Source: Clostridium sp. (GTDB taxonomy: Bacteria; Bacillota; Clostridia; Clostridiales; Clostridiaceae). From it: DNA of 64,000 bases. The position numbers and the translations under genes are program-made. The stretch lies in assembly GCF_017888565.1 (NCBI RefSeq), contig NZ_JAGHFX010000058.1:248001-312000 (forward strand), in the 5' to 3' direction. Position 1 is the first letter of the stretch. Each line of letters opens with the position of its first letter. Under the pieces are notes generated by a model. That model worked only from the letters and a program-made list of their open reading frames with translations, did no database searches and had not been told where the DNA came from. Below, piece by piece: positions 35,277 through 43,954 of the stretch.

Positions 35277-36047
35277 TTATTCATCAACATCATCATCGTC
35301 GTCATCATCATCATAACAGTCAGGGAATAGAGGTTCTAAGTTTTGATCAGGATAGAACTTAGGAATTGGAGCCTTATCAAAAATTTCGCATGGATCTTCA
35401 TCTGGTTCATCCTCACAAACAACTTTAGGAACAGGACAATAATCATATGCAGGAATTAGTAGTTGTACAAGAAGTTCGCATTTTACTACAATATAGTAGC
35501 CTAAAGTGATATCTAAAACTTCATCCCCGTTTTTATCTTTAAGTATTTCACCATGTAGTGCTTCTGCAACCATTTCAAGTCTTATGATGTTAGAATCTTC
35601 TTCTAGGTCAGTACTAGCTGAAATTTGAGAAATTGAATCAGGACAATAGAATTTTCCAATCACATCTGTTCTATTAATCTCATAAAATTCACTCTTAGTT
35701 TTGCCATCACAATCAAGATAATCAGCGTAGAAAGAAATCATGTATTTAAGCACTACTTTTTTAAACCCACGTTTACCTTTAATTGGTATCTTTTCCACTG
35801 AAAGAAGTGTTATATTGAAGTCTCTACTAGAAATATATCGTTTAGGATCAACTAGTGGATCACTTCTTAATTCACAATCAGTTGTATTTGTGTCTGGACC
35901 TCCACAATATACAAGGCATCTTTTAATTAAACATTGATCAAATACCTTAGGTACTTCAATACAAACTAACTCCGCAGGATCAGGTAGACGTCCTTGCTTG
36001 TTTACTAGGCCTGGACGTGGTACGAATTTTTTGAAGTTAATGGACAT
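35277..36047 (-). CDS. Probable spore surface protein, copy 2, with poly-aspartate tail
   Basis: This 256-residue protein is a close paralogue of the one at 28736, in inverse orientation 6 kb away. The two share MSINFKKFVPRPGLVNKQGR at the start and most of the rest. It differs in its end, a run of eight aspartates, which may bind calcium or other cations. The start is the ATG at 36047 behind AAAAGGAGG, not the upstream in-frame codon. A sigma-K promoter at 36102-36127 matches that of copy 1. I infer a mother-cell made spore surface protein. Confidence 0.74.
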   Translation of the reverse strand: MSINFKKFVPRPGLVNKQGRLPDPAELVCIEVPKVFDQCLIKRCLVYCGGPDTNTTDCELRSDPLVDPKRYISSRDFNITLLSVEKIPIKGKRGFKKVVLKYMISFYADYLDCDGKTKSEFYEINRTDVIGKFYCPDSISQISASTDLEEDSNIIRLEMVAEALHGEILKDKNGDEVLDITLGYYIVVKCELLVQLLIPAYDYCPVPKVVCEDEPDEDPCEIFDKAPIPKFYPDQNLEPLFPDCYDDDDDDDDVDE

Positions 36048-36101
36048 ATAATATCCTCCTTTTAAAATAATAAAAAACATAAATTTATTTACTCACATTA
36101 C

Positions 36102-36127
36102 ATGATATGTAGGAAGATAAAAGAGGT
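36102..36127 (-). promoter_or_regulatory. Sigma-K type promoter (minus strand)
   Basis: On the minus strand AC (36127-36126), a 16-bp spacer and CATATCAT (36109-36102) match AC-N16-CATAnnnT. The element and its distance to the start codon mirror the one at 28650. Confidence 0.75.
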
Positions 36128-36341
36128 GATATTAAAAAATATATATAAAATAAATTTTTTACTCCATAAAATTGCATAATATTTGTTTATTTTAAATATA
36201 ATTTTATAAATGATTTATTTAAAAGGGAAAATAAACGAATTGAGTAGTTATATATTATAATTAATAGTTTTAGTATTAATATATGAAATATTAACAGATT
36301 AAGAAACTTTATATTAGAATTCTATAAATGGGAGGGCGAAT

Positions 36342-38141
36342 ATGAGAGGTGTATATCCATGGATATATTCAGATTATAAAGAAAGCTTATGGAAATTTTC
36401 ATTAAATAATAATAAAGAATTGAGTTACAGAATTATGTATAAAGAAGGGAAGTGGACTAAGGAAATTACAATTGATACAGACGTACTTGGATTTGCTGTT
36501 TATATTGATGAAAATGAAGGGATACATTTAGTATATAGCAATGATAAAGGTGAACTAAAATATTGTACAATGAAGAATAAATTGTGGGTAGGAAAAATAA
36601 TTTACAAATTAGATAATAAAGATTTTGAAATAGAAAATTTGAAAGTTGAAATTATAGGATCTAATATGCACATCTTCTATTTATTAGTTGGTAATGATGG
36701 AAGTGATCATGGGGTTTTAATGCATTGCGTATGGAATGGACGGGAAACCAATATTAATAGATTATCAGATATTATTTTAATTTCTAATTTAAAGGAGTAT
36801 TACTCTATAAATGTAAATTATAGAGGTAATATTTATGTATTCTTCCTTTCAGATGAAGGGGATGAGATATCTTTAAATTATTGTAATTTAGAAAATAATA
36901 GGTGGATACAATCAAAAAGGCTTTATGGAATTCAAGGAGAAGATATAAAAATTGAAGTTGCTATTGATAAGAGTGACATCCATATATTAAATAAGTCTAG
37001 AGAAGGTTTAATATATTCTTTAGATCATGTTTTTATAGATGCTATTGGAAATGTGAAGGACTTTAAGATATATGAAAGCAAAAATAGTTTATTAGAACCT
37101 TTATTATTTACTGAAAGTAATAAGTTATGTTCTTGTTGGTTAGAAGATGATAAGATTTTTTATTCAACTTTTAATAATGATAAATGGATAGGGCCAGCTT
37201 ATTTTGATAGAGGAAATAATGATAAATTAGAAAAATATAACGCCTTTATTTGTACAGATAATGACAGCAATATTAAAGGAAAAAAGGTTTATGGAACTGA
37301 TAACTTAGATATAAAGATATATGACCCAAGTGAATTTTTAATTACTATGAAAGATTCATTAAGATACGATAGAAATAAGTATGAAGGAAATTCTAATTCT
37401 GGAAATGACTTAGTTGAAAGATTGAATGCGGAATTATCTCGAGAAAAAGTAGAAAATAATAACTTAATGAATAGAATAGCACATCTAAATTTAAGGTTGC
37501 AAAAAAATCAAAAATTTATGGAAGAGTACGAGCAACAAGTTGCTAGAGCAATAGATCAAAAAAGGAAGGCAGAAGAAAATTGCAATGTATTTTTAGAACT
37601 ACAAAAAAAGATTCAAAATGATCTTGAAAATACAAATATTCAGTTATTAGAAATTAAGGAATCAAAAGAAGAACTTGAAAAAAGTGTGAAAGCTTATGAG
37701 GATGAAATTATATCACTTAAAAATCAATTAGATTTAGCAAATGATAAGATTTATAAATTATCATTAGAGCTTCAAGAAGCAAATAAAAAAAATCAAGAAG
37801 AAAAAGAGTCTAAGATAATAGTAGAAAATAATTTGAAAGAAATTCTAAAGGAAAACGCCTCACTTATGATAGAAATAACATTAGTAAATGAAGAAAATAA
37901 AAAATTAATCTCTGAATTAGTAGATAAAAATAAGCAGCTAATAGAAGGAAAAGAATATAATGTTCAAATAGAAAATCAATCAAAATATCTGGAGGAAGAA
38001 AACCTATTAATAAAAGAAGAATCTAGGTTAATAACTGAAGAAAATAAGAAATTAAAAGCGGAATTAGATTTAGAAAGAAATCAGTCAGTTATGGAAAGGT
38101 TATTAAGAAGAAAAACTAGTAGTGGACAAAATAATTTTTAA
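36342..38141 (+). CDS. Propeller-like and coiled-coil protein, probably sporulation-linked
   Basis: This 599-residue protein has two parts. Residues 1 to about 340 carry a repeat with the core N-x-W (EGKWTKEITI, NKLWVGKIIY, NNRWIQSKRLY, NDKWIGPAYF) spaced like the blades of a beta propeller. From about 355 to 590 there is a long coiled coil rich in E, K, N and L. There is no signal peptide. The protein at 40054 has similar W repeats (GHWKYKTLFY), so the two are likely related. Between two sigma-K controlled units, a scaffold for spore layers is my inference. ATG follows GGGAGGGCG. Confidence 0.7.
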   Translation: MRGVYPWIYSDYKESLWKFSLNNNKELSYRIMYKEGKWTKEITIDTDVLGFAVYIDENEGIHLVYSNDKGELKYCTMKNKLWVGKIIYKLDNKDFEIENLKVEIIGSNMHIFYLLVGNDGSDHGVLMHCVWNGRETNINRLSDIILISNLKEYYSINVNYRGNIYVFFLSDEGDEISLNYCNLENNRWIQSKRLYGIQGEDIKIEVAIDKSDIHILNKSREGLIYSLDHVFIDAIGNVKDFKIYESKNSLLEPLLFTESNKLCSCWLEDDKIFYSTFNNDKWIGPAYFDRGNNDKLEKYNAFICTDNDSNIKGKKVYGTDNLDIKIYDPSEFLITMKDSLRYDRNKYEGNSNSGNDLVERLNAELSREKVENNNLMNRIAHLNLRLQKNQKFMEEYEQQVARAIDQKRKAEENCNVFLELQKKIQNDLENTNIQLLEIKESKEELEKSVKAYEDEIISLKNQLDLANDKIYKLSLELQEANKKNQEEKESKIIVENNLKEILKENASLMIEITLVNEENKKLISELVDKNKQLIEGKEYNVQIENQSKYLEEENLLIKEESRLITEENKKLKAELDLERNQSVMERLLRRKTSSGQNNF

Positions 38142-38168
38142 AAATATGGTGAAAATTAACAGAAAGTA

Positions 38169-38195
38169 ACTTAGTATATTTTAGAGCATACAATA
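38169..38195 (+). promoter_or_regulatory. Sigma-K type promoter of the DUF3343-propeller unit
   Basis: AC (38169-38170), a 16-bp spacer and CATACAATA (38187-38195) match AC-N16-CATAnnnTA perfectly. The -10 also fits sigma-E (CATACAnT), so either mother-cell factor is possible. It lies about 50 bp before the DUF3343 gene. Confidence 0.78.
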
Positions 38196-38238
38196 GAGGG
38201 AAAATAGATTAAAAGGTAGGAATTTAGAGGAGAAGATT

Positions 38239-38508
38239 ATGAGGTTAGGAGACTATGATTATGTAATGGCATTTACATCTCATTATAGAGCTGTATATAT
38301 GTATGATAGATTAACTCAAAAGAAAATAGAGGTGAAATTAGTTACGGCACCAAATAAGACTAATATTAGCTGTACACAAGCATTAAAGTTTAAAGAAAAG
38401 GATAAAGAAGAAATACAAAGAGAACTGGCTAAAAATAATATATATCCAACTGCAGTATTTAAGATAATAAAAGAAGGAAAGAAAGAAACTTATGAGCTAA
38501 TTGAATAA
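38239..38508 (+). CDS. DUF3343 protein (putative Se/S carrier-like)
   Basis: This 89-residue protein fits DUF3343, a family annotated as putative selenium/sulfur carriers: an FTSHYRAVYMYDRL start, a TAPNKTNISCTQALKF segment with the single conserved cysteine, and a short C-terminal helix. It starts behind GAGGAGAAG, next to a perfect sigma-K/E promoter. A cysteine desulfurase at 32092 could load its cysteine. Mother-cell control of such a carrier is unexpected and hints at sulfur chemistry on the spore surface. Confidence 0.82.
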   Translation: MRLGDYDYVMAFTSHYRAVYMYDRLTQKKIEVKLVTAPNKTNISCTQALKFKEKDKEEIQRELAKNNIYPTAVFKIIKEGKKETYELIE

Positions 38509-38568
38509 AGATAAAGAAACCTTATGTAGCTATTGTATTAAATAATTAAAAGGGGGGAGTGGGAATCC

Positions 38569-40026
38569 GTGGCTAATGTAAGAAGAAATACTATCTATTA
38601 TATATCTAACTTAAGTACTAATAAGGTGTCTATAATTGATGGAGATAGTTATAGTGTTATAAACGAGATTGAAGTTGGTCCTAGACCTCAAGATATCGTT
38701 GTTGATGAAAAAAATAATGTTTATATTGCAACAGATAGAAATAGTAAAGTTACAATTATTGAGCATTTATATAACACTAATAAAACTTGGCATATGCCTA
38801 ATAATGGAAATATAAAAGTGGATTCCATTTCTCATAAAATTTATGTTTGTAATACAGAAGAGGTATGTATTTATAATCTAAGTAATGGAGAAATACTTGG
38901 AAGAATAACAGGATTTATTGCTGCAGATAGCATGGAGCTTAGTAAGAGTAGAAAAAAATTATTTGTACTTGATATTTTTCAAAATGAAATAAAAGCTTAC
39001 GATACTACAAATTTTAATTTAATTAAAGTTTATAAGGAAGTTGGAAATACTCCAAATTATATATTTATGGAGGAAAGTGAACGATATTTATATATTTCAA
39101 ATAAAGGATCAAATAGAGGTGCTTATACTGGAAATGTATATATATTAGATCTTGAAACTGAAAGTATTTCATATATAGATTTGCAACAAGGATCAAGTAT
39201 TACGTGTTTAGATGGAAGTGGAAATTTTTTATATGCAGCAAATAATGGATTACATAGAATTGAAGTTATAGACATAATAAATAAAAAATGTATAGCAAGT
39301 ATTAGTACAACTTTGCCAGACTTACAAAGGATCAGATTATCTCCTGATAAAAAAGTACTTTTGGTAACAAGTAAAAATAAAGAAGGAAAAGGAGTACTTG
39401 ATAGAATAGATGTTTCTAATAATGTTATTTTAGATACTTTTACCTTTGATGAGAAGAATATAGTCCCATATGATATAGGAATTATTATAGAAAATAATGA
39501 AATAGAAGAAAAATTTTATCTTTCTATCAATTCAAATGACAAATGGAAACAAGAAAAAGGAAACACTATATTAGCAAAAAAAGTTTTATCGACCTATAAA
39601 GAAAAAGTGAATTTTCCACAAGTATGTGTGGAAATATCATTAAAAGACAATGAGATTTTAAGTATAGAAGATATGATTTTTGAAAATTGTAATGTTATAG
39701 AAGAAAGTAAAAGCAGAAAAATTTTAGAGAGTAGAGAGAAGTATTTAATACTAGAATATGATTTTCATATTCCATACTATATAAAATGTAAAAATCAAAA
39801 TGAAGAAAAATATATAATTGAAGGAAAGCTTAAAGGTAAACAAAAAGCTAAATTATATATTTCAGATTATAGAGAAGGTAACGGAATGGAATATGTAGTA
39901 AAATCATTAACTAAGTTAATAAGTTCCCCAATAAAGAAAGACAATGTTATTAAGTTTGATGTTAGCTCTATAATCTCAACCCATGCAATTATAGAGGAAT
40001 TGGTATTTATACCATTTTGTAAGTAG
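38569..40026 (+). CDS. YVTN-type beta-propeller protein
   Basis: This 485-residue protein starts at a GTG behind AAGGGGGGAGTGGG. About the first 300 residues are repeats of the YVTN/NHL propeller type (YYISNLSTNKVSIIDGDS, KNNVYIATDRNSKVTIIE, KKLFVLDIFQNEIKAYD, NFLYAANNGLHRIEVID). The last 150 residues form a separate domain rich in strands, near KKVLSTYKEKVNFPQVC. No signal peptide is seen. It follows the DUF3343 gene in a sigma-K/E driven unit. I infer a structural or docking protein of the spore, with function otherwise unknown. Confidence 0.78.
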   Translation: MANVRRNTIYYISNLSTNKVSIIDGDSYSVINEIEVGPRPQDIVVDEKNNVYIATDRNSKVTIIEHLYNTNKTWHMPNNGNIKVDSISHKIYVCNTEEVCIYNLSNGEILGRITGFIAADSMELSKSRKKLFVLDIFQNEIKAYDTTNFNLIKVYKEVGNTPNYIFMEESERYLYISNKGSNRGAYTGNVYILDLETESISYIDLQQGSSITCLDGSGNFLYAANNGLHRIEVIDIINKKCIASISTTLPDLQRIRLSPDKKVLLVTSKNKEGKGVLDRIDVSNNVILDTFTFDEKNIVPYDIGIIIENNEIEEKFYLSINSNDKWKQEKGNTILAKKVLSTYKEKVNFPQVCVEISLKDNEILSIEDMIFENCNVIEESKSRKILESREKYLILEYDFHIPYYIKCKNQNEEKYIIEGKLKGKQKAKLYISDYREGNGMEYVVKSLTKLISSPIKKDNVIKFDVSSIISTHAIIEELVFIPFCK

Positions 40027-40053
40027 TGTAAGGAATTTAGGGGGATATTAAGC

Positions 40054-41226
40054 ATGAATGATAAAAAATATGATTATTTTTTAGTAAAAAATAAAAAGAA
40101 AAACTTACTAATATTTTCATACGACATCGAATTAGGTATATATTATCAAATGATCATAAATGGTAAACTGACAGAAAAGAAAATTGTTTACAAAGAGAGT
40201 TTTGAAAGCTTTTATGTCATGGAAGACTTTGATGGAAATATAAAAATATTTTGTCAGGATATCTGTGGAGATATTATTTTATGTACATTAGATGGAGGTC
40301 ATTGGAAGTATAAAACGCTCTTTTATATGAAATATAATAAAATAATGCCAATTGAAGTAAAAGCTTTTTTTTCTAGAAAAGTGATACATCTCTTATATAA
40401 TATGATAAATGAAAATAATGATGTAGAAATGATAATACATCAACCCTATAAAGAGATAAATAATTTGGAACCATCAGAGGCACTTATCAATATAGATTGC
40501 TATTCAAATTTATCCTATTATATTTCTCAAAGTAATAAATCTTGCGTAATTTTAATAAATACTATGTCATATGGTATATATAAATTGAGTTCAAGGGTAT
40601 TTAATATATCTAAAGATCTTTGGGAAAAGGAAATGGTTATATATATATCTAGAATGCCTTACAAAGATTTTTCTTTTTGTGTAGTAGAAGATAGAAGTCA
40701 TTATCTTATTGTTACTGAAGAAAATAATATTAATGTATTAATTTATCAATATAAAGATATATTAACTGATAAACAAATGGAGTTACAAAAAAACTTAATA
40801 TTATTTGAAGATAAAGAAGTTGATTCTTGTGTAATACTAACCTTAGATAATGTATTATGGGCATTATGGATAAGTAACAAAAAGTTATATGGATGTTTTT
40901 CTAAAAATAATGGACAAGACTTTAGTAATCCAGTAATATACAAAATTTTTGATAATATAATACCTACTAAAGCACATTATAAAGAGTTTGTAGATAAAGA
41001 AAAAATACATATAGAAAATGAAATATATATTATTAATAATAATAGTGAAGTACACTTATTTTTACATGAACTATTAGAAGCTCAAGTAGCTTTAGATATA
41101 GATAACAATAAGAAATATATGGATTTTGAGGATATAGTTTATGAAAATATAGATATAAATCATAAGGATATAGAAGATGAATATAAAAGCAGTAAGGAAA
41201 AGTTCTCAATAAAAATAGATTTTTAA
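40054..41226 (+). CDS. Second W-repeat propeller-like protein
   Basis: This 390-residue protein begins 27 bp after the YVTN propeller gene. It carries the spaced repeats GKLTEKKIVYKES, GHWKYKTLFYMK and DLWEKEMVIYIS, which recall the first 340 residues of the protein at 36342, without that protein's coiled coil. It ends in a charged tail rich in D, E and K. I recognise no named family. As part of the sigma-K/E driven unit it is probably expressed in the mother cell and may share a partner with the protein at 36342. Confidence 0.7.
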   Translation: MNDKKYDYFLVKNKKKNLLIFSYDIELGIYYQMIINGKLTEKKIVYKESFESFYVMEDFDGNIKIFCQDICGDIILCTLDGGHWKYKTLFYMKYNKIMPIEVKAFFSRKVIHLLYNMINENNDVEMIIHQPYKEINNLEPSEALINIDCYSNLSYYISQSNKSCVILINTMSYGIYKLSSRVFNISKDLWEKEMVIYISRMPYKDFSFCVVEDRSHYLIVTEENNINVLIYQYKDILTDKQMELQKNLILFEDKEVDSCVILTLDNVLWALWISNKKLYGCFSKNNGQDFSNPVIYKIFDNIIPTKAHYKEFVDKEKIHIENEIYIINNNSEVHLFLHELLEAQVALDIDNNKKYMDFEDIVYENIDINHKDIEDEYKSSKEKFSIKIDF

Positions 41227-41322
41227 CAAAAAATAGTAGGAAATTGTAACAATATTTATACTTAATGAATATAGTATTAAATTGAAGAACTTAATATAGA
41301 AAATAAAAAAGGAGGGAATTAA

Positions 41323-43002
41323 TTGGAATACAATATTTTAATTGGTGGAAGTGCTGGACAAGGTCTTGATACATTAAGTGATTTTTTAGAAAGGTCAATA
41401 AAGAAATTTGGATTCTATGTTTTTTCAAATAAAGATTATATGTCAAGAGTTAGGGGAGGCCATAACTTTATACAAATAAGATTTGGAGAAAATAAAATAT
41501 ATTCACATAAAAATGAATTAGATTTAATACTTGCTCTAGATGAAAATGCAATTTCATATCACAAAGATAGATTAAAGGATGACGGGATTATTATAGCAGA
41601 TAAAAGTATAAAGAATGAAGATAAAAAAATTATAAAATTACCTCTTATAGAAACTGCTAAAGGATTAAGTTTATCAAAGGCCTTTACATCAGTAGCAGCA
41701 GGAGTAATATTAAAGTATTTTTCAATGGGCTTAGAAAATATAGATAAATATTTTAGTAGTAAGCTTTCAGAAGATATAAGGAATAAAAATATAAAAGCAG
41801 TTAAATTGGGATATGATTTAATTGAATCAAAGCATAAAATGCAAGGAAATGATTTAAGTAATAATATATTAATAAATGGTAATAATGCTATTGCATTAGG
41901 AGCTATTGCAGGAGGATTAGATTTTTATTCTGCATATCCAATGACACCAGCAACTAGTATAATGACTTATTTAGCTAAAAAGCAAGTAGAAACAGGGATG
42001 GTTGTTGATCAAGCAGAAGATGAGATAGCTGCTATAAATTTTGCTGTTGGAGCATCATATGCAGGAGCGAGAGCTATGACAGGAAGTTCTGGTGGCGGAG
42101 TTTCATTAATGGTAGAAGCATTTGGTCTTGCAGGTATAACAGAAACGCCAATAGTTATAGTAGATTCACAAAGACCAGGTCCAGCTACAGGATTGCCAAC
42201 AAGAACAGAGCAAAGTGATTTAAGCTTTTTATTAACAGCATCACAAGGGGAATTTCCAAGAATATTAATAAGTGTTAGGAATGCGGAAGATGCATTTTAT
42301 AAAACTGTTAAAGCATTGAATTTAGCAGATAAATATCAAACTGTTGTAATCTTATTAACAGATCAATATTTAGCGGATTCAAATATAACAATTCCGAAAT
42401 ATAATTTAAATAATATTGAAATAGAAAGATATATTTCAAATGGAGAAGAACTAAAAGAAGCTGAGGAATATAAGAGATATAAGGTAACTCAAAGTGGAAT
42501 ATCTCCTAGAATGATTCCAGGTAATTCTAAGAATCAAGTAGTTTTAGTAGATAGTGATGAACATACTGAAGAAGCACATATAACAGAAGAAGCAGATGTT
42601 AGAAATGCTCAAATGGAAAAAAGAATGAAAAAGTTAGAGCTTATTAAAAATGATATGGAAGAGCCAGAATTTATAGGTAAAGAGGATTTAGAAATCTTAT
42701 TATTAGGATTTGGATCAACTTATGGAGCATTAAAAGATGCAGTTGAAGAATTAAATAGTCAAGGTAAAAAAGTTAGTGCTTTAAGTTTTGGAGATATATA
42801 TCCATTACCACAAGAAAGTTTAAGAAAGTATGCAAAGCAAGCTAAAAAAATAATAAATGTTGAGCAAAACTTTACAGGGCAATTAGGTAAGCTAATAACT
42901 CAAGAAACAGGAATATTAATGACTAATAGTATATTAAAGTATGATGGAAGACAAATATGCGGAAATGATATAGTAGCTAAGTTAAGAAAGGAGGAGTTTT
43001 AA
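41323..43002 (+). CDS. korA: 2-oxoacid:ferredoxin oxidoreductase, fused gamma-alpha subunit
   Basis: This 559-residue subunit starts at a TTG behind AAGGAGGG. Residues 1 to about 185 are the gamma domain (NILIGGSAGQGLDTLSDFL, SRVRGGHNF). From about 195 follows the alpha (PFOR N-terminal) domain, with GNNAIALGAIAGGLDFYSAY and the YPMTPATSIM motif. It closes with LGFGSTYGALKDAVEEL and VEQNFTGQLGKL. With KorB it oxidises a 2-oxoacid, most likely 2-oxoglutarate, to acyl-CoA with ferredoxin. The fusion is the common bacterial KorA form. No ferredoxin-like delta subunit is encoded here. Confidence 0.9.
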   Translation: MEYNILIGGSAGQGLDTLSDFLERSIKKFGFYVFSNKDYMSRVRGGHNFIQIRFGENKIYSHKNELDLILALDENAISYHKDRLKDDGIIIADKSIKNEDKKIIKLPLIETAKGLSLSKAFTSVAAGVILKYFSMGLENIDKYFSSKLSEDIRNKNIKAVKLGYDLIESKHKMQGNDLSNNILINGNNAIALGAIAGGLDFYSAYPMTPATSIMTYLAKKQVETGMVVDQAEDEIAAINFAVGASYAGARAMTGSSGGGVSLMVEAFGLAGITETPIVIVDSQRPGPATGLPTRTEQSDLSFLLTASQGEFPRILISVRNAEDAFYKTVKALNLADKYQTVVILLTDQYLADSNITIPKYNLNNIEIERYISNGEELKEAEEYKRYKVTQSGISPRMIPGNSKNQVVLVDSDEHTEEAHITEEADVRNAQMEKRMKKLELIKNDMEEPEFIGKEDLEILLLGFGSTYGALKDAVEELNSQGKKVSALSFGDIYPLPQESLRKYAKQAKKIINVEQNFTGQLGKLITQETGILMTNSILKYDGRQICGNDIVAKLRKEEF

Positions 43003-43871
43003 TGTTAGATTTAAATTTGTATAAGAGTAACGATGAAATTGCTTGGTGTCCAGGTTGTGGAAACTTTGGTATATTAGCAGCTTTGAAAGAAACTTTAGCA
43101 GAACTTGAATTAAAACCAGAAGATGTAGTTATAGTATCAGGAATTGGGCAAGCAGCTAAAACTCCTCATTATTTAAAGGCAAATGGATTTAATGGACTTC
43201 ATGGTAGGGCATTACCACCAGCGCAAGCTATAAAAATGGTAAATAAGAATCTTAATGTTATTATAAATAGTGGTGATGGAGACTCATACGGTGAAGGAGG
43301 AAATCATTTTATTCATAATATAAGAAGAAATATAGATATGGTACATCTTGTTCACGATAATCAAATTTATGGATTAACAAAGGGACAGGGATCACCAACA
43401 ACTGCAAAAGGTCAGATTACTTCTATGCAATTTGAAGGTGTATATTTAGAACCAATAAATCCATTAGCATTAGCTATTAGTGCTGGAGCAACATTTGTAG
43501 CAAGGAGTTTTTCAGCAGATAAGGAACATTTAAAATCAATGATAAAGGCAGCTATGAATCATAAAGGATATGCATTAGTAGATATAATGCAGCCGTGTGT
43601 TGTATTTAATAAAGTAAATACATTTAAATGGTATAAAGATAGGGTATATAAATTAGATGATAGCTATGACCCAACTAATAAAATGGAAGCACTTAAAAAA
43701 GTAGAGGAATTTGGTGATGAAGGAATTCCAATAGGTATAATATATAAAGATGATAGTAAAGAAACCTATCATGAAGTACATCCAGTATTAAAAAGTGGAG
43801 TTAATTTAATAGATAGAAAATGGGATGTTCAAGATACAGAAAAGCTTATAGATGAGTTTTTATATAATTAA
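43002..43871 (+). CDS. korB: 2-oxoacid:ferredoxin oxidoreductase, beta subunit
   Basis: This 289-residue TPP-binding subunit begins with the cluster motif WCPGCGNFG (C16, C19). It has the GDGDSYGEGGNHFIHNIRRN thiamine diphosphate and metal motif, and DNQIYGLTKGQGSPTT. Its start codon overlaps the korA stop by one base (TAATG), so translation is coupled. It forms the catalytic partner of KorA and carries the iron-sulfur cluster that passes electrons to ferredoxin. Confidence 0.92.
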   Translation: MLDLNLYKSNDEIAWCPGCGNFGILAALKETLAELELKPEDVVIVSGIGQAAKTPHYLKANGFNGLHGRALPPAQAIKMVNKNLNVIINSGDGDSYGEGGNHFIHNIRRNIDMVHLVHDNQIYGLTKGQGSPTTAKGQITSMQFEGVYLEPINPLALAISAGATFVARSFSADKEHLKSMIKAAMNHKGYALVDIMQPCVVFNKVNTFKWYKDRVYKLDDSYDPTNKMEALKKVEEFGDEGIPIGIIYKDDSKETYHEVHPVLKSGVNLIDRKWDVQDTEKLIDEFLYN

Positions 43872-43903
43872 AAGATAAGAGTTATAAATTAATTCTAAAA
43901 ATA

Positions 43904-43948
43904 GGCTGTCGCAGAAAGTTATTTAATTGTGCGACAGCTTCTTTTTTA
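43904..43948. terminator. Bidirectional terminator between korB and mnmH
   Basis: GCTGTCGCA (43904-43912) pairs with TGCGACAGC (43930-43938). T runs follow on both strands (TTCTTTTTT on plus, CTATTTTT on minus), serving two converging genes. Confidence 0.9.
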
Positions 43949-43954
43949 TGTAAA

